64,000 nt of DNA from Duganella sp. BJB476 (GTDB lineage: Bacteria > Pseudomonadota > Gammaproteobacteria > Burkholderiales > Burkholderiaceae_D), in NCBI RefSeq assembly GCF_003416895.1, contig NZ_QVIO01000006.1:310001-374000 (forward strand), written 5' to 3'. The position numbers and the translations under genes are program-made. Position 1 is the first letter of the stretch. Each line of letters opens with the position of its first letter. The notes under the pieces are model-generated. The model was not told the origin of the DNA. It saw only the letters and a list, made by a program, of their open reading frames with translations, and searched no databases. Shown in pieces: positions 16,444 through 27,499 of the stretch.

Positions 16444-18093
16444 ATGACCAGACCGACAGCCAGTTCTGCCAGCGCTTCCGTTGCCAACGGCGACAGCGCG
16501 CATACCGACCGCTTCGCGCGCGAGCACTTGCCGCCGCCGGAACAGTGGCCGGAGTTGCGCTTCGACCTGCCCGAGCTTCAATACCCGCCGCGCCTCAATT
16601 GCGTGGCGGAGCTGTTCGACGGCGCGCTGGCTGGAGGCGCCGGCGAACGCGTCGCGGTGCGCGGCGAACACCTCAGCTGGACCTATGCGCAACTGCTGGA
16701 ACAGATCGACCGCATCGCCCACGTGCTGCGCGGCCCGCTGGGGCTGGAGGCAGGCAACCGCGTGCTGCTGCGCGGCGCGAACAACCCGATGATGGCGGCC
16801 TGCGTGCTGGCGGTGCTGAAGGCCGGCTGCATCGCGGTGCCGACCATGCCGCTGCTGCGCGCGCGCGAGCTGGGCGCGATCGCCGGCAAGGCCGAGATCA
16901 ACGCCGTGCTGTGCGCCGACGGCCTGCGCGCGGAAATGGAAGCGGTGGATTTGCCCGCCGCCGTGCGGGCGAAGACGCTGTGGTTCGGCGGCGCCGACGG
17001 CACCTTGGAAGCATTGATGGCGCAGCAGCCGGCCAGCTTCGACGCGGTGGACACGGCGGCCGACGACGTGTGCCTGATCAGCTTCACCTCCGGCACCACG
17101 GGCATCCCCAAGGGCACGATGCATTTCCATCGCGACGTGATGGCGATCTGCGACTGCTTCCCGCGTTCGGTGCTGGCTTCGCAGCGCAGCGACGTTTTCA
17201 TCGGCACGCCGCCGCTGGCCTTTACCTTCGGCCTGGGTGGCTTGTTGCTGTTCCCGCTGCGGGTCGGCGCGACCGCCGTGCTGCTGGAAAAACTGACGCC
17301 GGAAACCCTGCTCAAGGCGATCGAACAATACCGGGCCACGGTGTGCTTCACGGCGCCCACCTTCTACCGGCAAATGGCGCCGCTGGCCGACAAGTACGAC
17401 ATCGGCAGCCTGCTCAAGACTGTCTCCGCCGGCGAGGCGCTGCCGTTGGCGACGCGCGAGAGCTGGCGCCAGGCCACCGGGCTGGCGATGATAGACGGCA
17501 TAGGCGCCACCGAGCTGCTGCACATTTTCATCTCGGCGGCGGGCGAGCAGATACGGCCCGGCGCCACCGGCAAGCCGGTGCCGGGCTACCAGGCCTGCAT
17601 CCTCGACTACGACGGCAATCCGGTCGGGCCGGGCGTGATCGGCCGGCTGGCGGTGAAAGGTCCGACCGGCTGCCGCTACCTGGCGGACGAACGCCAGCGC
17701 GACTACGTGCTCAATGGCTGGAACCTGACCGGCGACGCCTACGAGATGGACGCCGACGGCTACTTCTACTACCGCTCGCGCACCGACGACATGATCATCT
17801 CGGCCGGCTACAACATCGCCGGGCCGGAAGTGGAGGACGCGCTGCTGCGCCATCCCGCCGTGGCCGAATGCGGTGTGATCGGCCGGGCGGACGAGGAGCG
17901 CGGGCAGATCGTCGAAGCGCACGTGGTGCTCAAGCCGGGCCACGAGGCTTCGCCGGAGCTGACGGCGCAGTTGCAGGAGTTCGTCAAAGGTCAGATCGCG
18001 CCGTACAAGTATCCGCGCGCGATCCGCTACCTGACCGCGCTGCCGCGCACCGAAACCGGAAAACTGCAGCGCTTCAAGCTACGTACCGAATAA
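16444..18093 (+). CDS. abmG: 2-aminobenzoate-CoA ligase (benzoate-CoA ligase family)
   Basis: This 549-residue adenylate-forming enzyme activates an aromatic acid with ATP and CoA. It has the AMP-binding P-loop ISFTSGTTGIPKGTMHFH (about residues 213-230), the hinge region YRSRTDDMIISAGYNIAGPEVE and the C-terminal catalytic Lys in PRTETGKLQRFKLR. The motif set is that of the benzoate-CoA ligase family. The next gene encodes the 2-aminobenzoyl-CoA monooxygenase/reductase, so 2-aminobenzoate (anthranilate) is the most likely substrate; benzoate or salicylate cannot be ruled out from sequence. It is the first gene of a seven-gene operon, 10 bp before the next start. Confidence 0.85.
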   Translation: MTRPTASSASASVANGDSAHTDRFAREHLPPPEQWPELRFDLPELQYPPRLNCVAELFDGALAGGAGERVAVRGEHLSWTYAQLLEQIDRIAHVLRGPLGLEAGNRVLLRGANNPMMAACVLAVLKAGCIAVPTMPLLRARELGAIAGKAEINAVLCADGLRAEMEAVDLPAAVRAKTLWFGGADGTLEALMAQQPASFDAVDTAADDVCLISFTSGTTGIPKGTMHFHRDVMAICDCFPRSVLASQRSDVFIGTPPLAFTFGLGGLLLFPLRVGATAVLLEKLTPETLLKAIEQYRATVCFTAPTFYRQMAPLADKYDIGSLLKTVSAGEALPLATRESWRQATGLAMIDGIGATELLHIFISAAGEQIRPGATGKPVPGYQACILDYDGNPVGPGVIGRLAVKGPTGCRYLADERQRDYVLNGWNLTGDAYEMDADGYFYYRSRTDDMIISAGYNIAGPEVEDALLRHPAVAECGVIGRADEERGQIVEAHVVLKPGHEASPELTAQLQEFVKGQIAPYKYPRAIRYLTALPRTETGKLQRFKLRTE

Positions 18094-18103
18094 AGAGAAT
18101 CGC

Positions 18104-20476
<2,373 letters not shown>

Positions 20477-20480
20477 ACGT

Positions 20481-21380
20481 ATGAGCGAGATAAACAAGGC
20501 CGCGGCGCGCGACGCCTATCTGGCGCCGGGTTCCGCCTCGGCCGGCAGTGCAGGGGCGGGCACGATCACGGGGGGCGGTGCAGGTGTCGGCGGCCTGCCG
20601 CTGTCAGGCAAGCATGCGCTGGTGACGGGCGGCGCGCGCGGCATTGGCGCCGCCTGCGCGCAGGCCTTGCTGCTGCGCGGCGCGCGCGTCACGCTGGCGG
20701 GCCGCGATGCGCAGGCGCTGCTGGCCGCCGTCGAATCCATGAGCGCCATCGCCCAGCCGCTGGGCGGCGCGGTCGCCATGCAGGTGCTGGACGTGACCGA
20801 TGAAGCATCGGTGCGCAGCGGCTTTGCCGCCGCCGCCGCATGCTTTGGCCGCATCGACATCCTGGTCAACAACGCCGGCCAGGCCGCGCCCGCGCCGTTC
20901 GGCAAGACCGACGCCGCGCTGTGGCAGCGCATGCTGGACGTGAACCTGACCGGCACCTTCCACTGCACCCAGGCCGCGCTGCCCGGCATGCTGGAGGCGA
21001 AGTGGGGCCGCATCGTCAACGTGGCGTCGACGGCGGGGCTGGTCGGTTATCGTTATGTGTCGGCCTACGTCGCGGCCAAGCACGGCGTGATCGGCCTGAC
21101 GCGCGCGCTGGCGCTGGAAGTGGCGACCAAGGGCGTGACGGTCAACGCCGTCTGCCCCGGCTACACCGAAACCGACATCGTGCGCGAGGCGGTCGCCAAC
21201 ATCGTCGCCAGGACCGGCCGCAGCGAGGACGAGGCGCGCGCCGAACTGGCCGCCGGCAATCCGCAGAAGCGGCTGGTGCAAAGCGAGGAAGTCGCCAGCG
21301 CCGTGGCCTGGCTTTGCCTGCCCGAAGCAGGCGCCATGAATGGACAATCCGTCGCCGTCGCCGGCGGCGAAGTAATGTGA
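20481..21380 (+). CDS. Short-chain dehydrogenase of the aminobenzoate operon
   Basis: This 299-residue SDR has a 35-residue Gly/Ala/Ser-rich N-terminal extension before the cofactor motif TGGARGIG, then NNAG, catalytic Ser in VNVASTAGL and YVAAK. The GYTETDIV segment follows as in 3-hydroxyacyl-CoA dehydrogenases. In the operon it most likely oxidises a hydroxyl on the ring or open-chain CoA ester formed after 2-aminobenzoyl-CoA reduction; this is inferred from context. ATG 20481 starts 4 nt after the previous stop. A start 30 nt earlier would overlap the upstream gene. Confidence 0.82.
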   Translation: MSEINKAAARDAYLAPGSASAGSAGAGTITGGGAGVGGLPLSGKHALVTGGARGIGAACAQALLLRGARVTLAGRDAQALLAAVESMSAIAQPLGGAVAMQVLDVTDEASVRSGFAAAAACFGRIDILVNNAGQAAPAPFGKTDAALWQRMLDVNLTGTFHCTQAALPGMLEAKWGRIVNVASTAGLVGYRYVSAYVAAKHGVIGLTRALALEVATKGVTVNAVCPGYTETDIVREAVANIVARTGRSEDEARAELAAGNPQKRLVQSEEVASAVAWLCLPEAGAMNGQSVAVAGGEVM

Positions 21381-21394
21381 AGTACGAGGAAACT

Positions 21395-21928
21395 ATGCCA
21401 CCATTTTCAGACAACGATAACGAACCAAACCCGGTCGATGACGACGATGCGCCGGTGCTGGACCTGGCCAGCCGCCTGACGCAGGACCATCACCAGTCGC
21501 TCAAGCTGTGGCTGCGCATGCTGTCCTGCACCGTCAGGATCGAGAACGAAATCCGCAGCCGGCTGCGCGCCAGCTTCGGCATCACCTTGCCGCGCTTCGA
21601 CCTGATGGCGCAGCTGGAGCGCTATCCGCAAGGCCTGCGCATGGGCGAGCTGTCCAAGCGCATGATGGTCACCGGAGGGAACATCACCGGCATCACCGAC
21701 CAGCTGGAGCAGGAGAAGCTGGTGGTGCGCGTGCCGGACCCGAAGGACGGCCGCGCCTACAGCGTCAAGCTGACGACGGCCGGCCGCAAGGCCTTCGCCA
21801 CCATGGCCGCCGAACACGAAGGCTGGATCGCGGAGCTGTTGCAGGACATGTCCGGCGCCGACAAGACCCAGCTGATCGACCTGCTGTCGCAGATGAAGCA
21901 GCACCTGAACGCCTCGGACGAAAAATAA
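21395..21928 (+). CDS. MarR-family transcriptional regulator
   Basis: The 177-residue product has an acidic N-terminus (DNDNEPNPVDDDDA) and then a MarR winged helix: LPRFDLMAQLERYPQGLRMGELSKRMMVTGGNITGITDQLEQ, with the wing DPKDGRAYSVKLTTAGR. MarR proteins that sit in aromatic-acid operons usually repress them until the acid or its CoA ester binds. Start ATG 21395 is 14 nt behind the SDR stop, with a GAGGA ribosome binding site. The 22-bp dyad at 16374-16395 is its likely operator; that pairing is inferred. Confidence 0.92.
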   Translation: MPPFSDNDNEPNPVDDDDAPVLDLASRLTQDHHQSLKLWLRMLSCTVRIENEIRSRLRASFGITLPRFDLMAQLERYPQGLRMGELSKRMMVTGGNITGITDQLEQEKLVVRVPDPKDGRAYSVKLTTAGRKAFATMAAEHEGWIAELLQDMSGADKTQLIDLLSQMKQHLNASDEK

Positions 21929-21939
21929 GGAACCCCACC

Positions 21940-22794
21940 ATGCGATATCTTCCCGGCGAAGCCCAGCAACTACCAGGCAACCGCGCCGCGCTGGCCGATT
22001 ACCAGGCCAGCCATTTTCTGTTTGAAGTCAGCGGCGGCGTCGCCACGCTGACGCTGAATCGTCCCGAGCGTAAAAATCCGCTGACCTTCGACTCCTACGC
22101 CGAGCTGCGCGACCTGTTCCGCGCGCTGGCCTATGCGGACGACGTCAAGGCCGTGGTCATCACCGGCGCCGGCGAAAACTTCTGCTCCGGCGGCGACGTG
22201 CACGACATCATCGGCCCGCTGACCAAGCTGGATATGCCCGGCCTGCTGGCGTTCACGCGCATGACGGGCGACCTGGTGAAAGCCATCCGCGCCTGTCCTC
22301 AGCCCATCGTGGCGGCGGTCGACGGCATCTGCGCCGGCGCCGGCGCGATCCTGGCACTGGCCTCGGACATCCGCCTCGGCACCGCGCGCAGCAAGACCGC
22401 CTTCCTGTTCACGCGGGTGGGCCTGGCCGGCTGCGACATGGGCGCCTGCGCCTTGCTGCCGCGCGTGATCGGGCAGGGCCGCGCGGCCGAGCTGCTGTAC
22501 ACCGGACGTTCGATGTCCGGCGCGGAGGCCGAACGCTGGGGCTACTTCAACAGCCTGCAGGAACCGGAAGCGCTGCTGGCCGCCGCGCGCGCGTTCGCGC
22601 AAGGCCTGGCCGACGGCCCGACCTTCGCCCACGGCATGACCAAGAAGATGCTGCAGCAGGAGTGGAATATGGGCGTCGACGAGGCCATCGAGGCGGAAGC
22701 GCAGGCGCAGGCGATCTGCATGGCGACCAACGATTTTCACCGCGCCTACCACGCCTTCGTGGCCAAGCAAAAACCTGAATTCGAAGGCGACTGA
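21940..22794 (+). CDS. Enoyl-CoA hydratase/isomerase (crotonase) family protein
   Basis: The 284-residue crotonase-fold protein has the CoA/oxyanion motifs NRPERKNPLTFDSY, FCSGGDVHDI and GICAGAGA. Both glutamates used by classical enoyl-CoA hydratase appear replaced: the GGCEL position reads GAGAIL, and the PEILLG position reads TRVGLAG. An Asp is kept in LAGCDMGA, where dienoyl-CoA isomerases also carry Asp. An isomerase or ring-modifying role on the aminobenzoate-derived CoA ester is therefore possible instead of simple hydration. Start ATG 21940 is 11 nt after the marR stop. Confidence 0.85.
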   Translation: MRYLPGEAQQLPGNRAALADYQASHFLFEVSGGVATLTLNRPERKNPLTFDSYAELRDLFRALAYADDVKAVVITGAGENFCSGGDVHDIIGPLTKLDMPGLLAFTRMTGDLVKAIRACPQPIVAAVDGICAGAGAILALASDIRLGTARSKTAFLFTRVGLAGCDMGACALLPRVIGQGRAAELLYTGRSMSGAEAERWGYFNSLQEPEALLAAARAFAQGLADGPTFAHGMTKKMLQQEWNMGVDEAIEAEAQAQAICMATNDFHRAYHAFVAKQKPEFEGD

Positions 22795-23963
22795 TGAGCG
22801 ATAAAACCTATCTGGAATGGCCGTTCTTCGAGCCGCGCCATGCTGTGCTGGAGCGCGAGCTCGATGCCTGGGCCGCGCAGCACATCGCCCAGCATCACGA
22901 GACCGACGTCGATGCCGCCTGCCGCCGGCTGGTGCGCCAGCTGGGTGACGCCGGCTGGCTCCAGCACGCGATCGCCGGCGCGGCGGGCGAGAGCATCGAT
23001 ACCCGCGCCATCTGCCTGATCCGCGAAACGCTGGCGCGCCACAATGGCCTGGCCGATTTCGCCTTCGCCATGCAGGGCCTGGGTTCGGGCGCCATCAGCC
23101 TGCACGGCACGCCGGCCCAGCGCGAGGCGTACCTGCCGCGGGTGGCGCGCGGCGAGGCGATTGCCGCCTTCGCGCTGTCCGAGCCGCAGGCCGGCTCCGA
23201 CGTCGCCGCCATGCAGTGCGCGGCGGTCCAGGATCAGCAAGGTGGCCACTATGTGCTCAACGGCGAGAAGACCTGGATATCCAACGGCGGCATCGCCGAT
23301 TTCTACGTGGTGTTCGCCCGCACCGGTGAACAGCCGGGCGCGCGCGGCATCAGCGCCTTCATCGTCGATGCCGATACGCCGGGTTTCGAGATCGCCGAGC
23401 GCATCCAGGTGATCGCCCCGCATCCGCTGGCGCGGCTGGTGTTCCGCGATTGCCGCGTACCGGCCACGCAGCGCATCGGCGTTGCGGGGCAGGGCTTCAA
23501 GGTGGCGATGTCCACGCTGGACCTGTTCCGCACCTCGGTGGCGGCGGCGGCGCTGGGCTTCGCGCGGCGCGCGCTGGACGAGGCGCTGGCGCACGCCATG
23601 CAGCGCAAGATGTTCGGCCAGATGCTGTCGGACTTCCAGATGACGCAGGCGAAGCTGGCGCAGATGGCGACCGGCATCGACGCCGCCGCGCTGCTGACCT
23701 ACCGCGCCGCCTGGCAGCGCGACCAGGGCCGCAATGTGACCAAGGAGGCGGCGATGGCCAAGCTGACCGCCACCGAAACGGCGCAACAGGTGATCGACGC
23801 CGCGCTGCAGATGTTCGGCGGCCTGGGCGTGGTCAGCGAGCAGCCGGTCGAACGGCTGTACCGCGAGATCCGCGCGCTGCGCATCTACGAGGGCGCCACC
23901 GAAGTACAGCAACTGATCATCGCGCGCGAACTGCTGCGCGCGGCAAACACCAAGGAACAATGA
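22794..23963 (+). CDS. Acyl-CoA dehydrogenase
   Basis: This 389-residue FAD enzyme has the acyl-CoA dehydrogenase layout: FALSEPQAGSDVAAMQ, WISNGGIADFYVVFART, the RKMFGQMLSDFQMTQAKLAQMA helices, QMFGGLGVVSEQPVERLYRE and a C-terminal catalytic Glu candidate in IYEGATEVQQ. It most likely introduces or rearranges a double bond in a CoA ester of the aminobenzoate route. The start overlaps the crotonase stop by one base (TGATG) and the stop overlaps the next start, so translation is coupled. Confidence 0.9.
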   Translation: MSDKTYLEWPFFEPRHAVLERELDAWAAQHIAQHHETDVDAACRRLVRQLGDAGWLQHAIAGAAGESIDTRAICLIRETLARHNGLADFAFAMQGLGSGAISLHGTPAQREAYLPRVARGEAIAAFALSEPQAGSDVAAMQCAAVQDQQGGHYVLNGEKTWISNGGIADFYVVFARTGEQPGARGISAFIVDADTPGFEIAERIQVIAPHPLARLVFRDCRVPATQRIGVAGQGFKVAMSTLDLFRTSVAAAALGFARRALDEALAHAMQRKMFGQMLSDFQMTQAKLAQMATGIDAAALLTYRAAWQRDQGRNVTKEAAMAKLTATETAQQVIDAALQMFGGLGVVSEQPVERLYREIRALRIYEGATEVQQLIIARELLRAANTKEQ

Positions 23964-24352
23964 TGGAATTTCTTCAACCGCCGGGATGGGCGCGGCCGCG
24001 TGGCTATTCGAACGGCGTGGCCGCCAGCGGGCGCACGGTGTGCGTCAGCGGCATGATAGGGTGGGACGGGCAGGGCGTGTTCCACACCGACGACTTCGCC
24101 GGCCAGGTGCGCCAGGCGCTGCGCAACGCGGTCGAGGTGCTGGCCGAGGCCGGCGCGCGGCCCGAGCACATCGTGCGCATGACCTGGTATGTGCTGGACA
24201 AAAAGGAGTACGTCGGCGCCTACAAGGAGGTCGGCGCGGCCTATCGCGAGATCATCGGCCTGCATTTCCCGGCCATGACGGCGGTGCAGGTGGCCGGGCT
24301 GGTCGAGGACCGGGCGCGGGTGGAAATCGAGGTGACCGCCGTAGTGCCGTAA
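23960..24352 (+). CDS. RidA-family enamine/imine deaminase-like protein
   Basis: The 130-residue product has the RidA (YjgF/Rid) fold pattern: SNGVAASGRTVCVSGMIGWD, QVRQALRNAVEVLAEAGARPEHIVRMTWYV and a C-terminal MTAVQVAGLVEDRARVEIEVTAV. In place of the usual RidA Arg105 region it reads VEDRARVE, so an active-site Arg is plausible. Rid proteins hydrolyse reactive enamines and imines. As the last gene of the aminobenzoate operon it could release ammonia from an amino-cyclohexene CoA ester. ATG 23960 overlaps the dehydrogenase stop; a second ATG follows at 23963. Confidence 0.85.
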   Translation: MMEFLQPPGWARPRGYSNGVAASGRTVCVSGMIGWDGQGVFHTDDFAGQVRQALRNAVEVLAEAGARPEHIVRMTWYVLDKKEYVGAYKEVGAAYREIIGLHFPAMTAVQVAGLVEDRARVEIEVTAVVP

Positions 24353-24473
24353 TGTATTAGGAAATGCACAAAATAAATTAAAAAGCACCAAAAATAAAGC
24401 CTCGCGATGATTTGTGCTATATTTAACAATCACATAGTACAAGATTTTAATTTATACATCTGCCGAGGAAATC

Positions 24474-25187
24474 ATGGGGAAATACATCAATCGCAGTGTC
24501 CTGGCCGCGCTGGCGATGGCATCGGTGGGCTTGAGCACGTCGGCTCATGCCGATACCTCATTGCTCAATGCAAGCGACAAGGCACAATTGGCTGCCTGGC
24601 TGGGCCAGGGCCAGATCAAGTTGACCAGCATCTATACCAAGGGCGCGGGCGACACGTCGGCGAATTTCCATGCAGCGGTTGATGGCAAGGGCCGTACCTT
24701 CGCCGTGATGGAGGCGCACAACGCCAGTGGGCAGACCTGGCTGGTCGGTGGCTATAACCCGCAAAGCTGGTCGGTCAAGGGCGACTACAATGTGACGGTG
24801 CCGCAGGCTGACCGCACGGCCTTCCTGTTTAATCTGACGAGTGGCGTGATGCACCTGCAGACCCCGAAGAATTACGCGCTCGACAGCGTCGGCTCCTATC
24901 AGACCTACAACGACATCCATTACGGGCCGACGTTTGGCTACGGTAATGATTTGTATGTCGGCGCCGATCTGACCCATGGCGAATCGCTGATGTATTCCTA
25001 TGTCGACGATACCGGTTCCAATGCCTATACCAGTTTGCTGGACGGCTCGCACTATGTGCGCGCCAACGTGACCTACGGCGCGATGCAGGTGTACAGCATC
25101 ACCGCCGTGCCCGAACCGGGTTCCGCGGCGATGCTGCTGGCCGGCCTGGCCGGGATCGCGCTGGTTCGTCGTCGCCGGCGTGCTTGA
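24474..25187 (+). CDS. PEP-CTERM protein with TLDc-like domain
   Basis: The 237-residue product has a signal peptide (to about residue 26, SAHA) and a typical C-terminal sorting signal: VPEPGSAAMLLAGLAGIAL followed by RRRRRA, the substrate form for exosortase. The body, about residues 35-205, follows the TLDc pattern: NFHAAVDGKGRTFAVMEA, LVGGYNPQSWSVKGDYN, TAFLFNLTSG and a late GNDLYVG. TLDc domains are best known from eukaryotic oxidation-resistance proteins. The gene is alone behind an AT-rich 121-bp spacer. The protein is probably anchored or secreted through XrtB, whose gene is in this window. Confidence 0.85.
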   Translation: MGKYINRSVLAALAMASVGLSTSAHADTSLLNASDKAQLAAWLGQGQIKLTSIYTKGAGDTSANFHAAVDGKGRTFAVMEAHNASGQTWLVGGYNPQSWSVKGDYNVTVPQADRTAFLFNLTSGVMHLQTPKNYALDSVGSYQTYNDIHYGPTFGYGNDLYVGADLTHGESLMYSYVDDTGSNAYTSLLDGSHYVRANVTYGAMQVYSITAVPEPGSAAMLLAGLAGIALVRRRRRA

Positions 25188-25212
25188 ACAGGACAGGGCA
25201 TTGCCCCTGTTC
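25186..25212 (+). terminator. Hairpin after the TLDc PEP-CTERM gene
   Basis: GAACAG pairs with CTGTTC and the inner GGGC with GCCC around ATT; a four-base bulge lies on the left side. It begins inside the stop codon. The following sequence TTGCCATTTG is only partly T-rich, so termination strength is uncertain. Confidence 0.4.
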
Positions 25213-25253
25213 TTGCCATTTGTTAGCCTGTACAATGGCGCTGCGTTAAGCGT

Positions 25254-25328
25254 GTCGCCATAGTTCAACGGATAGAACAGGTTCCTCCTAAGAATCAGAT
25301 ACAGGTTCGATTCCTGTTGGCGACACCA
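25254..25328 (+). tRNA. tRNA-Arg (anticodon CCU)
   Basis: The 75-nt sequence folds as a cloverleaf. The acceptor is GTCGCCA/TGGCGAC, with discriminator A and encoded CCA. The D arm is GTTC/GAAC. The anticodon stem is GGTTC/GAATC, with loop CTCCTAA and anticodon CCT at 25287-25289. The T arm is ACAGG-TTCGATT-CCTGT. This reads AGG arginine codons. Confidence 0.95.
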
Positions 25329-25467
25329 GTCGTGCGGCGTTTTGCGCCGGCCCGCCCGTACAAATATCGTACGGACGCGGCGACAGTCGGTACAATACCG
25401 GCTTCTTTCATCTCAGCGGCCGTGGCGCGTTTTCAAACTGCGCACTGCCGGTACCGGCGTATCCATT

Positions 25468-27375
25468 ATGGCAGTCATCTCCCTTTCTTCCGCGCAACTG
25501 GCGTTTGGCCACGTCGCGCTCCTCGATCATGCAGAGTTTTCCCTGGAAACGGGGGAGCGCGTCGGCCTGATCGGTCGCAACGGCACCGGCAAGTCGTCCT
25601 TGCTGAAAATTATTTCCGGCCGCTTCAAGCTCGACGACGGCTTGCTGGTCATGCAGCAGGGGCTGAAAATCGCCTATGTGGAGCAGGAGCCGGTGTTCGA
25701 TCCGGAAATGAGCGTGTTCGACGCCGTGGCCTCCGGCATGGGCGACCTGCAGGACTTGCTGAAGGAATACGATGCGCTGACCGGCCAGTTTGGCCAGGGC
25801 GATGACGACGCGGTCATGGAGCGCATGCACGACATCCAGGTCAAGCTGGATGCGGCCGATGCCTGGAGCCTGCAGAACAAGGTGGAGGCCACGCTGGACC
25901 GCCTCAATCTGGGCGGCGGCATGCTGATGAAGCAGTTGTCGGGCGGTATGCAAAAGCGGGTCGCGCTGGCGCGCGCGCTGGTGTCGGCGCCGGACGTCTT
26001 GCTGCTCGACGAGCCCACCAACCACCTGGACTTCACTTCGATCCAGTGGCTGGAAGGCTTGCTGCGCGACTACAAGGGCAGCGTGCTGTTCATTACCCAC
26101 GACCGCTCCTTCCTCGACAACGTGGCCACCCGCATCATCGAGCTCGATCGCGGCAAGCTGCTGTCGTACCCGGGCAACTTCTCGGCCTACCAGACCCGCA
26201 AGGCGGAGCAGCTGGAGATCGAGGAAGTGGAAAACGCCAAGTTCGACAAATTCCTGGCGCAGGAGGAAGTCTGGATACGCAAGGGCGTCAAGGCGCGCCG
26301 GGTGCGCGACGAGGGCCGCGTGCGCCGCCTGGAAGCCTTGCGCGCCCAGCGCAGCGTGCGCCGCGACCAGCAGGGGCAGGTCAGGCTGGACGTGACGTCG
26401 GGCGAACGCTCGGGCAAGATCGTGGCCGACATGGAAAATGTCTGCAAGGCCTACGGCGACAAGGTCATCGTCAACAACTTCAGTGCCACCATCCTGCGCG
26501 GCGACAAGGTTGGCCTGATCGGCGCCAACGGCGCCGGCAAGACCACGCTGCTGAAGATGATACTGGGCGAGGACGCGGCCGACAGCGGTAGCGTCAAGCT
26601 GGGCACCAAGCTGCAAGTGGCGTATTTCGACCAGATGCGCGCCCAGCTGAACGAGGAAGCCAACCTGATGGAAACCATCGCCCCGGGCAGCGACTGGGTC
26701 GAGGTCAATGGCCAGCGCAAGCATGTGATGAGCTATCTGGGCGATTTCCTGTTCGCCCCGGAGCGCGCGCGGTCGCCGGTCAAGTCGCTGTCGGGCGGCG
26801 AACGCAACCGCCTGCTGCTGGCGCGCCTGTTCGCCAAGCCGGCCAACTGCCTGGTGCTCGACGAACCAACCAACGACCTCGACATCGACACCCTGGAACT
26901 GCTCGAAGAGTTGTTGGAGGACTATGAAGGCACGGTATTCCTGGTCAGCCACGACCGCACCTTCCTCGACAACGTGGTGACCCAGGTCATCGTGGCCGAG
27001 GGGGCGGGGCAGTGGCGCGAGTTTGTCGGCGGCTACAGCGACTGGGAGCGCGTGCGCTCGGTGACGCCGCCGGCCGCGCCGGCCAAGGTCGCGAAGGCCG
27101 AGGCGCCGGCCGCCGTCAGCAGCATGGCGGCCCCGGCGGCCAAGCAGAAAAAACTCAGCTTCAAGGAGCAGCGTGAGCTGGAAGAATTGCCCAAGCAGAT
27201 AGCCGCGCTGGAGGATGAACAAAGCGCGCTGAACCTGCAACTGTCGGATCCTGACTTCTACAAGAAGAACGCGGCCGAGGCCAAGCGCGTCAACGCCCGC
27301 ATCGCCGCCATCGAGGAGGAATTGCTGGTGGCGCTGGAGCGCTGGGAGGCGATCGAGTCCGGAAAAGTGGGCTAA
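25468..27375 (+). CDS. uup: ABC-F family ATPase Uup
   Basis: The 635-residue soluble protein has two ABC ATPase cassettes and no membrane segments. Domain 1: Walker A GRNGTGKSS, signature LSGGMQKR, Walker B LLLDEPTNHLDF. A charged linker EEVWIRKGVKARRVRDEGRVRRLEALR follows. Domain 2: Walker A GANGAGKTT, signature LSGGERNR, Walker B LVLDEPTNDLDI. The C-terminus (about 560-635) is an Ala/Pro linker and a coiled coil typical of Uup. ABC-F proteins act on the ribosome; Uup also affects transposon excision and DNA integrity. ATG 25468 gives the standard MAVISLSSAQL start; longer upstream readings pass through noncoding sequence next to the tRNA. Confidence 0.94.
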   Translation: MAVISLSSAQLAFGHVALLDHAEFSLETGERVGLIGRNGTGKSSLLKIISGRFKLDDGLLVMQQGLKIAYVEQEPVFDPEMSVFDAVASGMGDLQDLLKEYDALTGQFGQGDDDAVMERMHDIQVKLDAADAWSLQNKVEATLDRLNLGGGMLMKQLSGGMQKRVALARALVSAPDVLLLDEPTNHLDFTSIQWLEGLLRDYKGSVLFITHDRSFLDNVATRIIELDRGKLLSYPGNFSAYQTRKAEQLEIEEVENAKFDKFLAQEEVWIRKGVKARRVRDEGRVRRLEALRAQRSVRRDQQGQVRLDVTSGERSGKIVADMENVCKAYGDKVIVNNFSATILRGDKVGLIGANGAGKTTLLKMILGEDAADSGSVKLGTKLQVAYFDQMRAQLNEEANLMETIAPGSDWVEVNGQRKHVMSYLGDFLFAPERARSPVKSLSGGERNRLLLARLFAKPANCLVLDEPTNDLDIDTLELLEELLEDYEGTVFLVSHDRTFLDNVVTQVIVAEGAGQWREFVGGYSDWERVRSVTPPAAPAKVAKAEAPAAVSSMAAPAAKQKKLSFKEQRELEELPKQIAALEDEQSALNLQLSDPDFYKKNAAEAKRVNARIAAIEEELLVALERWEAIESGKVG

Positions 27376-27442
27376 ATTTTCGGAAACGATTGCAATAGCG
27401 TCTACAAAAGTGACGTAATTTATTGTAGTATGTGCACTGTTT

Positions 27443-27468
27443 CGAGCGCCTTCGGGCGCTCGTTGCGT
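27443..27468 (+). terminator. UUCG-loop hairpin after uup
   Basis: CGAGCGCC-TTCG-GGCGCTCG is a perfect eight-base stem with a stable TTCG tetraloop, followed by TTGCGTTC. It probably ends uup transcription; the T-tract is weak. Confidence 0.6.
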
Positions 27469-27499
27469 TCTCTGCCCCCGAAACGCCGACAGGAGCTGT

